NCBI GenBank assembly: GCA_947650155.1
Contig: CANSUS010000003.1
Location: 1-64,000, forward strand
Reading direction: 5' to 3'
DNA from: an uncultured Lachnospiraceae bacterium
GTDB lineage: Bacteria; Bacillota; Clostridia; Lachnospirales; Lachnospiraceae
DNA: 64,000 bases
The notes under the pieces are model-generated. The model did not search any database. It was not told the DNA's origin and saw nothing but the letters and a program-made list of their open reading frames with translations. The translations under genes and the position numbers were made by a program. This document shows, piece by piece, positions 16,947 to 25,158 of this stretch (positions within the stretch are counted from its first letter, which is position 1; each line of letters opens with the position of its first letter).

Positions 16947-17840
16947 CTATTTAATGATCTTATGAACCGCTCCATTGACCACACGTTTCATTCCATAGAT
17001 CGCTTTCGTATACGCTTTGTCATAGGAAAGATCCGCCTCAACCTTCTCCGGCGCCTTGATCGGAAAAGAAATGGTTCCATATTCCGCTATTTCTTTGGAA
17101 TTATCTTTCGTATGCGTTGCCTCCTCATGTCCGCAGCCAATATTATGGATCAGGTTGCCCTGGGGAACAACGCCGAAGCCGTTTTTCAAAATGCAAACCT
17201 GCCACTGCATGTCCCATGTGTCTACCAGTCCTGCATGGATGCGGGAAGCGTCTCTTGCAAATACTTTATATTCGATTCCATGAAAATAAGGCTTAAACTG
17301 ACCTTTTTCGTGAATTTCCGGCCAGTCCTTCATTTCTATATCATACAGATTCCATGCCCTTCTCCAGGTTGCCCATCCCCAGATACAGGGAAACCTTGAA
17401 AAGCAGATGCTTTGGGGAACGGTATAGGAAGGCACATTATTGGTTCCTGATACCATCATTATTTTTTCATCGTCTTTGTATCTTTCCAGCATCTCCTGAC
17501 AATATTCAAAAAACTCCGGTCTGGGCACACAATCGTCCTCTAATATAATTGCCTGCTCTTCGTTCTCAAACACCCAGCTGATTCCGCTGGCAACTCTTTT
17601 CTTGCACCCCATATTTTTAGGCGCATAATTTTGAAACACTTCGCATTCCCAATCGACGCCGTTTTCCACAAGGGCCCGGGTTTCATCCACTTTTTCCCGC
17701 TCCCCGGCCTTTCCCTCTCTTGCCTCGTCGGAAATAATATAAAGTTTCGGCGGTTTTGCCTTACGGATCGTTTCAAAAACCTGCGCCGTAGTGTCCGGTC
17801 TGTTAAAAATTATGATTGCCACTGCTGTTTTCATATCCAT
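16947..17840 (-). CDS. GT-A-fold glycosyltransferase-like protein
   Basis: A 297-residue GT-A-type protein. The start AVAIIIFNRPDTTAQVFETIR is the nucleotide-binding strand-helix, and IILEDDCVPRPEFFEY near residue 100 has the acidic EDD that would bind metal and nucleotide. FPCIWGWATWRRAW and the late HNIGCGHEEATHT block are typical of a family often labelled hemolytic-protein-like or GT2-like in polysaccharide loci. GGAGG lies six bases before the ATG. It follows the WbaP-type initiating transferase, so it may add an early sugar. The exact activity is not known. Confidence 0.75.
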   Translation of the reverse strand: MDMKTAVAIIIFNRPDTTAQVFETIRKAKPPKLYIISDEAREGKAGEREKVDETRALVENGVDWECEVFQNYAPKNMGCKKRVASGISWVFENEEQAIILEDDCVPRPEFFEYCQEMLERYKDDEKIMMVSGTNNVPSYTVPQSICFSRFPCIWGWATWRRAWNLYDIEMKDWPEIHEKGQFKPYFHGIEYKVFARDASRIHAGLVDTWDMQWQVCILKNGFGVVPQGNLIHNIGCGHEEATHTKDNSKEIAEYGTISFPIKAPEKVEADLSYDKAYTKAIYGMKRVVNGAVHKIIK

Positions 17841-17905
17841 TGTAATCCTCCATTCATCTGCTCACAAAATCTAAATTCGTGCGGAAAATGCCCGTACTCA
17901 GGCAT

Positions 17906-19327
17906 CTACTTGGCTCCTTTTCTAAATAAAACGCTGACCACCGTCTGCACAAGAATTTTAATATCCAATCCCAAAGACCAGTTGTCAATATATTCCAGAT
18001 CATACTTCACCACTTCGTCAAAATCCGTGACTTCACTTCTGCCGTTTACCTGCCACATCCCTGTCAGTCCCGGCGTAATGCTTAACCGCCTGCGATAATG
18101 GAGACTGTACTTTTCAAATTCATCTTCTGTGGGCGGTCTGGTTCCAACCAGACTCATCTGTCCGATCAGAATATTAAAAAACTGAGGCAGTTCATCAATA
18201 CTTGTTTTTCGTATAAATTTTCCGACCTTCGTCACCCTCGGATCATTTTCCATTTTAAACATTGGTCCTGAAAGTTCATTCTGTGATTCCAGCTCTTTTT
18301 TTCTCTCCTCGGCATCCAAATACATGGAACGGAATTTATAAATTTTAAAGCGCCTGCCGTTTTTACCGATCCTGATCTGCGAAAAGAAAACCGGCCCCTT
18401 GGACTCTATCTTAATCGCCGCCGCCACAAACGGCGTAAGAAATGCGGTAATGCATAATCCCACAATGCTTCCTAAAATATCCATAGCGCGTTTAATTAAA
18501 AGCCGCCTGAAATCAAAATATTTTAACGAATAAGACACCACCGTATACCCTGCAAAATTTTCAATCATCTTTTCCGATGAAGCAAGGCCTTCAAAATCAA
18601 AATTATAGTGGCTTACAATTCCCATATTTTCAAAAGACAAAATCATTTTCTCTATCTGCACGTTACTGTATCCCGGCAGACGAAGAAATACCCCGTCTAA
18701 CATCACCTGCCTTGCCGTCTCATAGAGGTTTTCACTATTGGCAATCACCGGAATCCCGCCAATGGTCTCTCCCGTCATGTCACAGTCCAGAACAGCAACG
18801 CTGGTCACCTGATAATTCCAGTCTTCCCCCTCTGTCAGACGTTTCACTATCTTCTCCGCCTCGCTCTTTAGTGTCACAATCATAATCTTATCGCTGTTAG
18901 AGCTCTTTTTATAATAAATCAACATATATTTTTTAAAAATAATATGGGCGGCATAAGTAAACAGGATATTTATCATGCCAAAAGAAAAGAAAATAAGCCT
19001 TGAAACACTTAAAATCTGTTTATTTACAAATAAAACCATCAGCCATACTACCAGGATGGATATTGTATATTTGGATACCGCTACAAATTCCACATAATAT
19101 CCCCGTGAAAAAAATCCACGGTTTCCTTCCACCAAAACACTGTATAAGACACAAAACAACGCCAAATATAAATATCCCATATAATGAATCTGAGTATCAT
19201 AATCATAGGGTCTCGCAATATTTCTTATAAACAATGCCAGCGTATAAGAAAGAAACACTACTACCAGATCAATCAGTATCAGACTGTATATTTCTATCAT
19301 TTTATTTTTCCGGTTAATATTCTGCAT
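17906..19327 (-). CDS. WbaP/EpsE-type undecaprenyl-phosphate sugar phosphotransferase
   Basis: A 473-residue polyisoprenyl-phosphate hexose-1-phosphate transferase that starts repeat-unit assembly. It has four N-terminal membrane helices (residues about 10-120), a central nucleotide-binding-like domain (about 140-260), a further membrane segment and the C-terminal catalytic domain. The latter shows KIESKGPVFFSQIRIGKNG, KFRSMYLDAEE, RKTSIDELPQFFNIL and VGTRPP, and GLTGMWQVNGRS near the end. The likely first sugar is a hexose phosphate such as Glc or Gal, but this is not decided by sequence. A shorter second initiating enzyme is at 55439-56056. It lies between the Wzy-like gene and the GT at 16947. 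Confidence 0.9.
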   Translation of the reverse strand: MQNINRKNKMIEIYSLILIDLVVVFLSYTLALFIRNIARPYDYDTQIHYMGYLYLALFCVLYSVLVEGNRGFFSRGYYVEFVAVSKYTISILVVWLMVLFVNKQILSVSRLIFFSFGMINILFTYAAHIIFKKYMLIYYKKSSNSDKIMIVTLKSEAEKIVKRLTEGEDWNYQVTSVAVLDCDMTGETIGGIPVIANSENLYETARQVMLDGVFLRLPGYSNVQIEKMILSFENMGIVSHYNFDFEGLASSEKMIENFAGYTVVSYSLKYFDFRRLLIKRAMDILGSIVGLCITAFLTPFVAAAIKIESKGPVFFSQIRIGKNGRRFKIYKFRSMYLDAEERKKELESQNELSGPMFKMENDPRVTKVGKFIRKTSIDELPQFFNILIGQMSLVGTRPPTEDEFEKYSLHYRRRLSITPGLTGMWQVNGRSEVTDFDEVVKYDLEYIDNWSLGLDIKILVQTVVSVLFRKGAK

Positions 19328-19335
19328 CTATATCC

Positions 19336-20451
19336 TTATTCCCCCTTCTTCCAAAGCGTCCCGACAATTCCTGTCCAAAATGCGCCTATCAGTAAAAGCA
19401 TATAGTTTCTTCCTATATATACCGAGATCAAATGTGCTTCCAAAACCGTATACGCCGTCAATATAATAAAAACAAGAAACGCCCTGCCGTCCTTTTTGTA
19501 AAAGCACTGCCTGATGCAAAGTCCGATTACGGTAAGATAAGTAAGCGCCGGAATAATCCCATACCAATAAAACATGCGCATCCATCCCATATCAAAATAA
19601 GATTCTCTTCCTTTTTCAGAAAAAAGCCGCCATGTCCTTACTCCGCCCTCCCAAAGTCCGATCTGCAGACGGCCGTTCACTTTTCTGTTGATCCATTTGA
19701 TCACGCCTATTTCTTCTCCGTAAAGTCCTGTAATAACAGTAAATACAATACAGAGGATACAAAAAACAATTCCCCCGATATATACTGCCTTCTTTTCTTC
19801 CAATTGGGGAACATATCTGAAAAGCGCAAATAATGCGATGGCGCCTGCCCCCGACAGAACTCCCGTTCTGGAATCCGTCAGATAAAACAGCCCGAAATTC
19901 GCAAGCAGAAGCAGGCAGTAATGCTGCCATTTGCATTTCTCATTATAAAGATACAGGCCTAACGTTAAGACCATAAAAAACATACAATGCAGTGCATTGG
20001 GATGTCCCATTCCCAGACAATATCTTGTTTCTTCCATACCGCCGCCCCTGTAATTTGCCGTTACATAAGCAGCGCCATAAATCCCTGTTAATGACAATAA
20101 AGCAATGATACCGCATCCTGCAGCTGTTTCATAAAAAGTAAGCTTTGCCGCCGTTTTGATATCGATTCCCTTACATGCCGCCACAAGCGCCGTTACTCTG
20201 ATCATTTCTTCCCTGTCGGTCACCAGAAAAGACAGGATACCAAGGAATCCAAAGAAAGCTATACAAATCCATTCTTTTTTCGTATATCTGGTGCACGCAA
20301 TCTTAAATACAAACAGGGCAAACGTAAAACGGAACAGCCATGTTTCATAAGGCAGAATATATTCACTCTTGTCAATCAGAACAAACAGCATCTCCAAAGC
20401 AAGCGCTGCATAAAAAGCAAGTTTTCCCGATTTTTCGATCTTCTGGCTCAT
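19336..20451 (-). CDS. Wzy-like polysaccharide polymerase candidate
   Basis: A 371-residue membrane protein with about ten hydrophobic segments and a larger external loop between residues about 245 and 295. Short motifs such as GMGHPNALHCMFFM and TDSRTGVLSG resemble those of streptococcal and Firmicute Wzy proteins, where an arginine next to a membrane segment is important. It is the first gene after a consensus promoter and is followed directly by the initiating transferase, a common Wzx/Wzy-type layout. Wzy proteins vary greatly in sequence, so the call rests on topology, motifs and position. Confidence 0.65.
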   Translation of the reverse strand: MSQKIEKSGKLAFYAALALEMLFVLIDKSEYILPYETWLFRFTFALFVFKIACTRYTKKEWICIAFFGFLGILSFLVTDREEMIRVTALVAACKGIDIKTAAKLTFYETAAGCGIIALLSLTGIYGAAYVTANYRGGGMEETRYCLGMGHPNALHCMFFMVLTLGLYLYNEKCKWQHYCLLLLANFGLFYLTDSRTGVLSGAGAIALFALFRYVPQLEEKKAVYIGGIVFCILCIVFTVITGLYGEEIGVIKWINRKVNGRLQIGLWEGGVRTWRLFSEKGRESYFDMGWMRMFYWYGIIPALTYLTVIGLCIRQCFYKKDGRAFLVFIILTAYTVLEAHLISVYIGRNYMLLLIGAFWTGIVGTLWKKGE

Positions 20452-20514
20452 TTTTTTCTACCTGTCACAACATAAATTGTTCCTTTCGTACCCGTAATTC
20501 CCTCACTGACTCAT

Positions 20515-20543
20515 ATTTTAGCAATATTCCCACATACTGTCAA
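20515..20543 (-). promoter_or_regulatory. Consensus SigA promoter for the minus-strand polysaccharide operon
   Basis: Minus strand TTGACA (20538-20543), 17 bases, TAAAAT (20515-20520). The leader then runs about 55 nt to the ATG at 20451. Upstream flanking ATTCATTGACA matches the promoter at 10846-10874. Confidence 0.8.
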
Positions 20544-20560
20544 TGAATGGCATTTTCCCT

Positions 20561-20588
20561 TTGCAAAGAGGGAAATATCTGCTATAAT
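20561..20588 (+). promoter_or_regulatory. SigA promoter for the VTC/DUF4956/CotH operon
   Basis: TTGCAA (20561-20566), a 16-base spacer and TATAAT (20583-20588). It stands back to back with the minus-strand promoter, the two -35 boxes being 17 bases apart. The AT-rich leader runs about 65 nt to the ATG at 20661, with AAAGGAAA as ribosome binding site. Confidence 0.8.
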
Positions 20589-20660
20589 CTGCCTAGTATT
20601 ATTTTTTGCAGTTATTTTGCAAAATAATAAAATATATTTTATTTCCCGAAAGGAAAAAAC

Positions 20661-21356
20661 ATGGAACCCATGTACCGTGTAGAGGACAAGTATTCCTGTG
20701 ATGAAAGGGCTATGACGTTAATACAGGCACGTTTAAAGTCTGTTCTGCGCCCGGATAAAAATCAGACGAAAGACGACGGTTACAAAATTACAAGCGTATA
20801 TTTTGACGATTACTATGATACCCATTTACACGAGACCGTGGACGGATACCGCCTGCGGCAAAAATACCGCGTCCGCATCTATAATGATTCTTTTCAGACC
20901 ATCAAACTGGAAGTCAAGTACAAAAAGGACAGCCGCGTCTTCAAAAAAGCGCAGAACATCACGACAGATCAGTTAAAACTTTTACTTGCCGGAGAATGCC
21001 TCCCCGATGAGCAGCCTTCTTTTGACAGCACTGTCACATTATTTAATCTTGCCATAGCAAATCGAGGGCTCGCCCCTAAAGTCATTGTAGAGTATGACCG
21101 TGCCGCCTATGTATTCGACGCCGGAAACGTACGGATTACTTTGGACAGGAATCTGCGGAGCAGTACGGATTTTGACGGCTTTGTCCAAGGCAATCAGGCG
21201 CACTATCTTCCGGTTCCTTCGTTTGACCGGGTTGTGGAAATCAAATATGACGAATTTTTACCCGGATTTATTGCCGGATTATTGGAAACCGGAAACATGA
21301 ATCAGACCTCTTATTCCAAGTACCGGATCTGTAGAGAGGCTGTTACTATATTTTAA
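20661..21356 (+). CDS. VTC-domain (polyphosphate polymerase-like) protein
   Basis: A 231-residue protein of the VTC family, whose tunnel-shaped fold makes polyphosphate in yeast vacuoles. Features expected of that triphosphate-tunnel fold are present: EDKY near residue 8, SVYFDD near 46, RLRQKYRVRIY near 64-74, KLEVKYKK near 81, VEYDR near 142 and VEIKYDEFLP near 195. The alternating Lys, Arg and Glu residues would line the tunnel. No membrane segment is visible, so it should be cytoplasmic and may dock on the next gene's membrane protein. This trio (VTC, DUF4956, CotH) recurs in Firmicutes. Whether the bacterial version makes polyphosphate or another phosphate polymer is not established by the sequence. 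Confidence 0.85.
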   Translation: MEPMYRVEDKYSCDERAMTLIQARLKSVLRPDKNQTKDDGYKITSVYFDDYYDTHLHETVDGYRLRQKYRVRIYNDSFQTIKLEVKYKKDSRVFKKAQNITTDQLKLLLAGECLPDEQPSFDSTVTLFNLAIANRGLAPKVIVEYDRAAYVFDAGNVRITLDRNLRSSTDFDGFVQGNQAHYLPVPSFDRVVEIKYDEFLPGFIAGLLETGNMNQTSYSKYRICREAVTIF

Positions 21357-21374
21357 ATATAATGGAGGATTCCT

Positions 21375-22055
21375 ATGTCTACAAAGGACGTTATCAAAAA
21401 CAGTGTATATGAAAGTCTTGCAGGAGGAGGGGACCTAACTCCCGGCGCTGTTTTCTTTATCTTAGGCGTTGCGGCGCTCATCGGCATTTACATCTTTTCC
21501 GTATATAAACTAACCAGCAAAGCAGGTTTTTATTCCAGAGACTTAAACGTCACCATTGCAGGCCTGCCCGTCATTATTGCCGCTATCATGATTGCCATGC
21601 AGTCCAACTTAATTGTTTCCCTTGGTATGGTCGGCGCACTTTCCATTGTACGTTTTCGTAATGCCGTAAAGAACCCTCTCGACCTGCTTTATCTGTTCTG
21701 GACAATCAGTGCGGGCATTATCTGCGGTGTGGGCTTACAGCTTCTGTCCGTTTTGCTCTGCGTCATTATGACGGTTTTGATTTTAGCAATGCAGTTTATT
21801 CCCAATTCCAAGGCCTCCGCTGTTTTAATTTTGCGAACCGGTGCAGATACGGTAGACTGGGACGAAATTCATGATATTATCAGCAAATACTGTAAAAACG
21901 TAAAGGAAAAGTCCAACAGCTTTCGTCATGGTGAAACGGAAGTGATTTATGAATTACGGACTAATGAAGAGGCAAAACTGCTCCGTGCTTTAAAAAATCA
22001 TGCGGAATTTCAACAGATTAATTTTCTTGCCCACGACGGGGAATATCGGATTTAG
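21375..22055 (+). CDS. DUF4956 membrane protein
   Basis: A 226-residue protein with about four membrane segments between residues 25 and 140 and a cytoplasmic C-terminal domain of about 80 residues. The block VSLGMVGALSIVRFRNAVKNP between the segments is the signature of DUF4956. GGAGG lies six bases before the ATG. Its stop overlaps the ribosome binding site of the CotH gene. The conserved pairing with a VTC protein suggests it is the membrane partner or channel of that enzyme (inference). No biochemical role is known to me. Confidence 0.85.
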   Translation: MSTKDVIKNSVYESLAGGGDLTPGAVFFILGVAALIGIYIFSVYKLTSKAGFYSRDLNVTIAGLPVIIAAIMIAMQSNLIVSLGMVGALSIVRFRNAVKNPLDLLYLFWTISAGIICGVGLQLLSVLLCVIMTVLILAMQFIPNSKASAVLILRTGADTVDWDEIHDIISKYCKNVKEKSNSFRHGETEVIYELRTNEEAKLLRALKNHAEFQQINFLAHDGEYRI

Positions 22056-22067
22056 GAGGCAGTTATC

Positions 22068-24326
22068 TTGCGTAAAACTTGGAAATTACTTGTTCTTCTT
22101 GCTTTGCTCATTGTATTTGGCTGTTTTCTCTTTTCCGGCCAGAACCGTACGGCCCGGTTTCTGGTCGACGAGCAGGGTAATCTGGCGCTTTCCTTAAAGA
22201 CGGATGATACGGAAAGAGTCCTTTATCCGTGGTTTAACGAAACAGATCATACCGCCTATTTTTTCCTTCCTTCTTTTGTACAGAATCATCATATCTATTG
22301 CGATCTGTTGGAAAATGGAACCCTTTTAGCAGACGGCGTTCCGCTTTCTAAACAGGACCGTTTTACATGGGAAAGCAAAACGCCTTATACCCTGTGTTTC
22401 ATGGGGCAGGAATACCGTGTTATTTTTATGAAATCCGCCAATCTCCCTTCCCTTTTTCTGGAGACGGAAAGCGGAAATATGGAATATGTCAACGCTGATA
22501 AAAATAACGAAGAACAGGGGTCTCTTGGCATCGTGGCAGTAACGGGAAATCAAGAGTATTCCGGGAATCTGAAACGAATCTCCGCCAGAGGCAATTCCAC
22601 CTTTGATACCGACAAAAAAGCCTATACTATTGTTTTGGACAAAGCCTCGCCTTTATGCGGGCTGGAATCCGGGAAAAAATGGAATCTGCTTGCGCTTTAC
22701 TACGAATATGACAAAATACACACGAAACTGATCTACGAAATGGCCGATTATCTTGATATGGAATACAATCCGGGCTGCACCTGGGTGGATCTGTACTGTA
22801 ACGGAGAGTATCAGGGACTGTATCTGCTGACGGAAGCTGTGACTGTCGCTGACGGAAGAGTGGAAATACACGACCTGGAAAAAGAAAACGAAAAATCAGA
22901 AAATCCCCCCAATATTTCAGGCGGTTATCTGATTGAACGGGAAGAAACCGAACGTTTAGAAGCAGGAGAGGCCTATTTTACTACTTCCTGCGGATATAAC
23001 TTTGCATTGAAAAGTCCAAAACTCCCCACCAAAGAAGAACTGGATTATATTCAGACCTACATTCAAAATATCGAAAATCTGTTACTGGAAAATGATACAT
23101 CCTATCATGATCTGCTGGATCTGGATTCCTTTGCCAAACAGTTTTTGATTGACAAGCTTTCCTTAAATCCTGACGCCATGCGGATGAGCGCGTTTTATTA
23201 TAAAGACCGGAACAGCGATATATTAAAAGCCGGTCCTTTATGGGACTATGACCGGGCTATGGGAACTTCCCTGCCGGATTATACCGCTCCCATAGAAGAC
23301 TATCCAAACAGCATGAACGACTGGTACATGACTTTATATGCCAACCCGGATTTTTATAACAGACTGACCGGTTATTACGAACAGCTTCTGCCCTTTTTAG
23401 AGGAAGTGCTGGAGCAGAAAATAGACGCTTACACGGAGCTGCTTTCTGCCTCCGTTGCTATGGACACAACAAGGCGGCCCTTTGAGACGGTGCAGTCCGC
23501 CTCTATGAGTTATATGGAATACGACAGTTATGTCAGATATTTAAAGTACTTTCTTGCAGGGCGGATCAATTATCTGAACCAAATATGGCATACGGACTCT
23601 CCTGCCTTTGACATTCCTCCCTCCACCGGGGAAACCCATACAGTTCGTTTCTTTACGGAAGACGGCGTTTTATTGGAAACCCGTTATGTGACGGACGGAG
23701 AATGTATGACAGACCTGCCTGCGCTGGATATGGAAGTTTACTCCGGCTGGCAGTATTTTCAGACCTGGAAATTATACCATGCCATGCAGCCGGTATATGA
23801 AGACCTGGATTTTTATCAGAAAGTGAGGTTTAACAGTGAAGAAGAAAAGGTTGAGTATAAACTCAGCCAGCTTCAAAATGAGACCGTATTAGAAAATTAT
23901 ATGACGTTGCTGGAAGATACCAATTTAAGTATTTGCATATATCTCCCCGCCGATTCCAGCTTGTACGGCCAGGAAGATTTTCTCGAAACGTTAGAAAGCC
24001 TTTGTATCTATCAGGCTCCTGAGAAGCTTGCTGCGGCAGCCGAGCGGAAACAGGACTATTTCCTTCTGATTGACAATGGCTGGCAGAGCATTTGGGAAAG
24101 TCTGAACGGAGAAACTTTGACAGAACTTGGCACCACCTTCGGACCGGTAACTTATCTGTCTGATGAAAAAGAGAAGAGGCACTTATACATCCAGGGGAAT
24201 GAAACGGATTACCTTGCCGACACAGACTTGCAGCCAGAGATCCGGTTTATCGTGATCAACCGTTTGACCGGCGGTATTGCGGATGTGGCAGCGTTTGCAG
24301 ATTCCATACGAATACAAGTACCATAA
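22068..24326 (+). CDS. CotH-family atypical protein kinase, exported
   Basis: A 752-residue protein with an N-terminal signal or anchor (residues about 5-22) followed by a CotH kinase-like domain. CotH of Bacillus is a secreted kinase that phosphorylates spore coat proteins. Motifs seen are RGNSTF near residue 178, KKWNLLALYYEYDKIHTKL near 204-222 and PLWDYDRAMG near 390, the last corresponding to the family's metal-binding DFD-type site. The C-terminal 250 residues are not recognised; an FFTEDGVLLETR stretch resembles small wall-protein repeat units. The start is TTG at 22068, set by AGGAGG at 22054-22059. The operon ends at the hairpin at 24337-24376. Its substrate may be a surface protein tied to the glycan (inference). 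Confidence 0.85.
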   Translation: MRKTWKLLVLLALLIVFGCFLFSGQNRTARFLVDEQGNLALSLKTDDTERVLYPWFNETDHTAYFFLPSFVQNHHIYCDLLENGTLLADGVPLSKQDRFTWESKTPYTLCFMGQEYRVIFMKSANLPSLFLETESGNMEYVNADKNNEEQGSLGIVAVTGNQEYSGNLKRISARGNSTFDTDKKAYTIVLDKASPLCGLESGKKWNLLALYYEYDKIHTKLIYEMADYLDMEYNPGCTWVDLYCNGEYQGLYLLTEAVTVADGRVEIHDLEKENEKSENPPNISGGYLIEREETERLEAGEAYFTTSCGYNFALKSPKLPTKEELDYIQTYIQNIENLLLENDTSYHDLLDLDSFAKQFLIDKLSLNPDAMRMSAFYYKDRNSDILKAGPLWDYDRAMGTSLPDYTAPIEDYPNSMNDWYMTLYANPDFYNRLTGYYEQLLPFLEEVLEQKIDAYTELLSASVAMDTTRRPFETVQSASMSYMEYDSYVRYLKYFLAGRINYLNQIWHTDSPAFDIPPSTGETHTVRFFTEDGVLLETRYVTDGECMTDLPALDMEVYSGWQYFQTWKLYHAMQPVYEDLDFYQKVRFNSEEEKVEYKLSQLQNETVLENYMTLLEDTNLSICIYLPADSSLYGQEDFLETLESLCIYQAPEKLAAAAERKQDYFLLIDNGWQSIWESLNGETLTELGTTFGPVTYLSDEKEKRHLYIQGNETDYLADTDLQPEIRFIVINRLTGGIADVAAFADSIRIQVP

Positions 24327-24336
24327 AGCACAAAAA

Positions 24337-24376
24337 ATATTGCACTGAAAAACGTTTCCTTTCTTCAGTGCAATAT
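24337..24376. terminator. Strong bidirectional Rho-independent terminator
   Basis: A perfect 13-bp stem pairs 24337-24349 with 24364-24376 around a 14-base loop. A T run follows on the plus strand, and an A run precedes it, giving a T run on the minus strand. It ends both the CotH operon and the long minus-strand operon coming from the right. Confidence 0.9.
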
Positions 24377-24380
24377 CTTT

Positions 24381-25124
24381 TTATGTAAATACTCTGTCAA
24401 TTTTCCTTTTTATATCTTCTGCAATTTTATCATTTCTAAAACCATGATATATATTTATTCTTGTATTGGGAAACTGATAGTATTTACCATTATACCTGGC
24501 ATAATAGCATCCATTCAGTTCGACCGCCATATTCAGTACTGCCTGTGCCTCATCATCCGGCAGATCCATGACGCTTACTTCCACTCCTTTTCGCATATAA
24601 GCACTCATACTGTGTTTAGGATTGGGCTCGTATATTCGGATTCCAAGCTCTGCAGCATACTCTTTATCTATATGCTGCCTTTCCGCTATATTCTTTATTT
24701 GAACATCGTTTTTGCCAATTCTGCCCTCTAACAGTTTTTTCCTGCATTCGTTCCAACTCTTTAAACTAATACAGATGCCTCCTGTTTTATAGGCATACGC
24801 ACATAAAACAGAACTCTCCTTCAATAGTGCAAAAGGGACGATGTCATTTTCTTCATCATTCAGGGCATCTGATGCCTGCAGCACTGTCAAAAGCAGCCTT
24901 TGATCCTCTTTATCTTTAAAATCCTGAAGCAATTGTATCCATTTATAGTCGGGCGCTGTTTCAAAATCTCGGTCAATATTGCCGGTCAATATCCCTGTAA
25001 CATTTTTTACTCTGTCGGATTTTAGATCCCGATAAACCTCCAGCCATTCTCTTACCGCGCTCATTGCCAGTTCTTTATTCTCAAATCGATATCTGAAAGA
25101 AATATCATTCATTACTAATTGCAT
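24381..25124 (-). CDS. Unknown protein, third gene of DUF262/ATPase trio
   Basis: A 247-residue soluble protein that I do not recognise. It is rich in charged residues, lacks membrane segments and has no clear nuclease or binding motif. A conserved-looking region near residues 85-125 (YAYKTGGICISLKSW) and a C-terminal block (YYARYNGKYYQFPNTRINIYHGF) are the best candidates for an active surface. The ATG at 25124 is chosen because GGAG lies five to six bases before it; another ATG at 25136 has no good site. It follows the ATPase gene by 34 bases and is the last gene before the terminator. AT-rich composition like its two partners suggests the three moved together. It could be the effector of a defence-type system, but nothing in the sequence proves this. 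Confidence 0.75.
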   Translation of the reverse strand: MQLVMNDISFRYRFENKELAMSAVREWLEVYRDLKSDRVKNVTGILTGNIDRDFETAPDYKWIQLLQDFKDKEDQRLLLTVLQASDALNDEENDIVPFALLKESSVLCAYAYKTGGICISLKSWNECRKKLLEGRIGKNDVQIKNIAERQHIDKEYAAELGIRIYEPNPKHSMSAYMRKGVEVSVMDLPDDEAQAVLNMAVELNGCYYARYNGKYYQFPNTRINIYHGFRNDKIAEDIKRKIDRVFT

Positions 25125-25158
25125 ATCCGACTCCATCCGTCTGTATTTTCTTTCGTGA

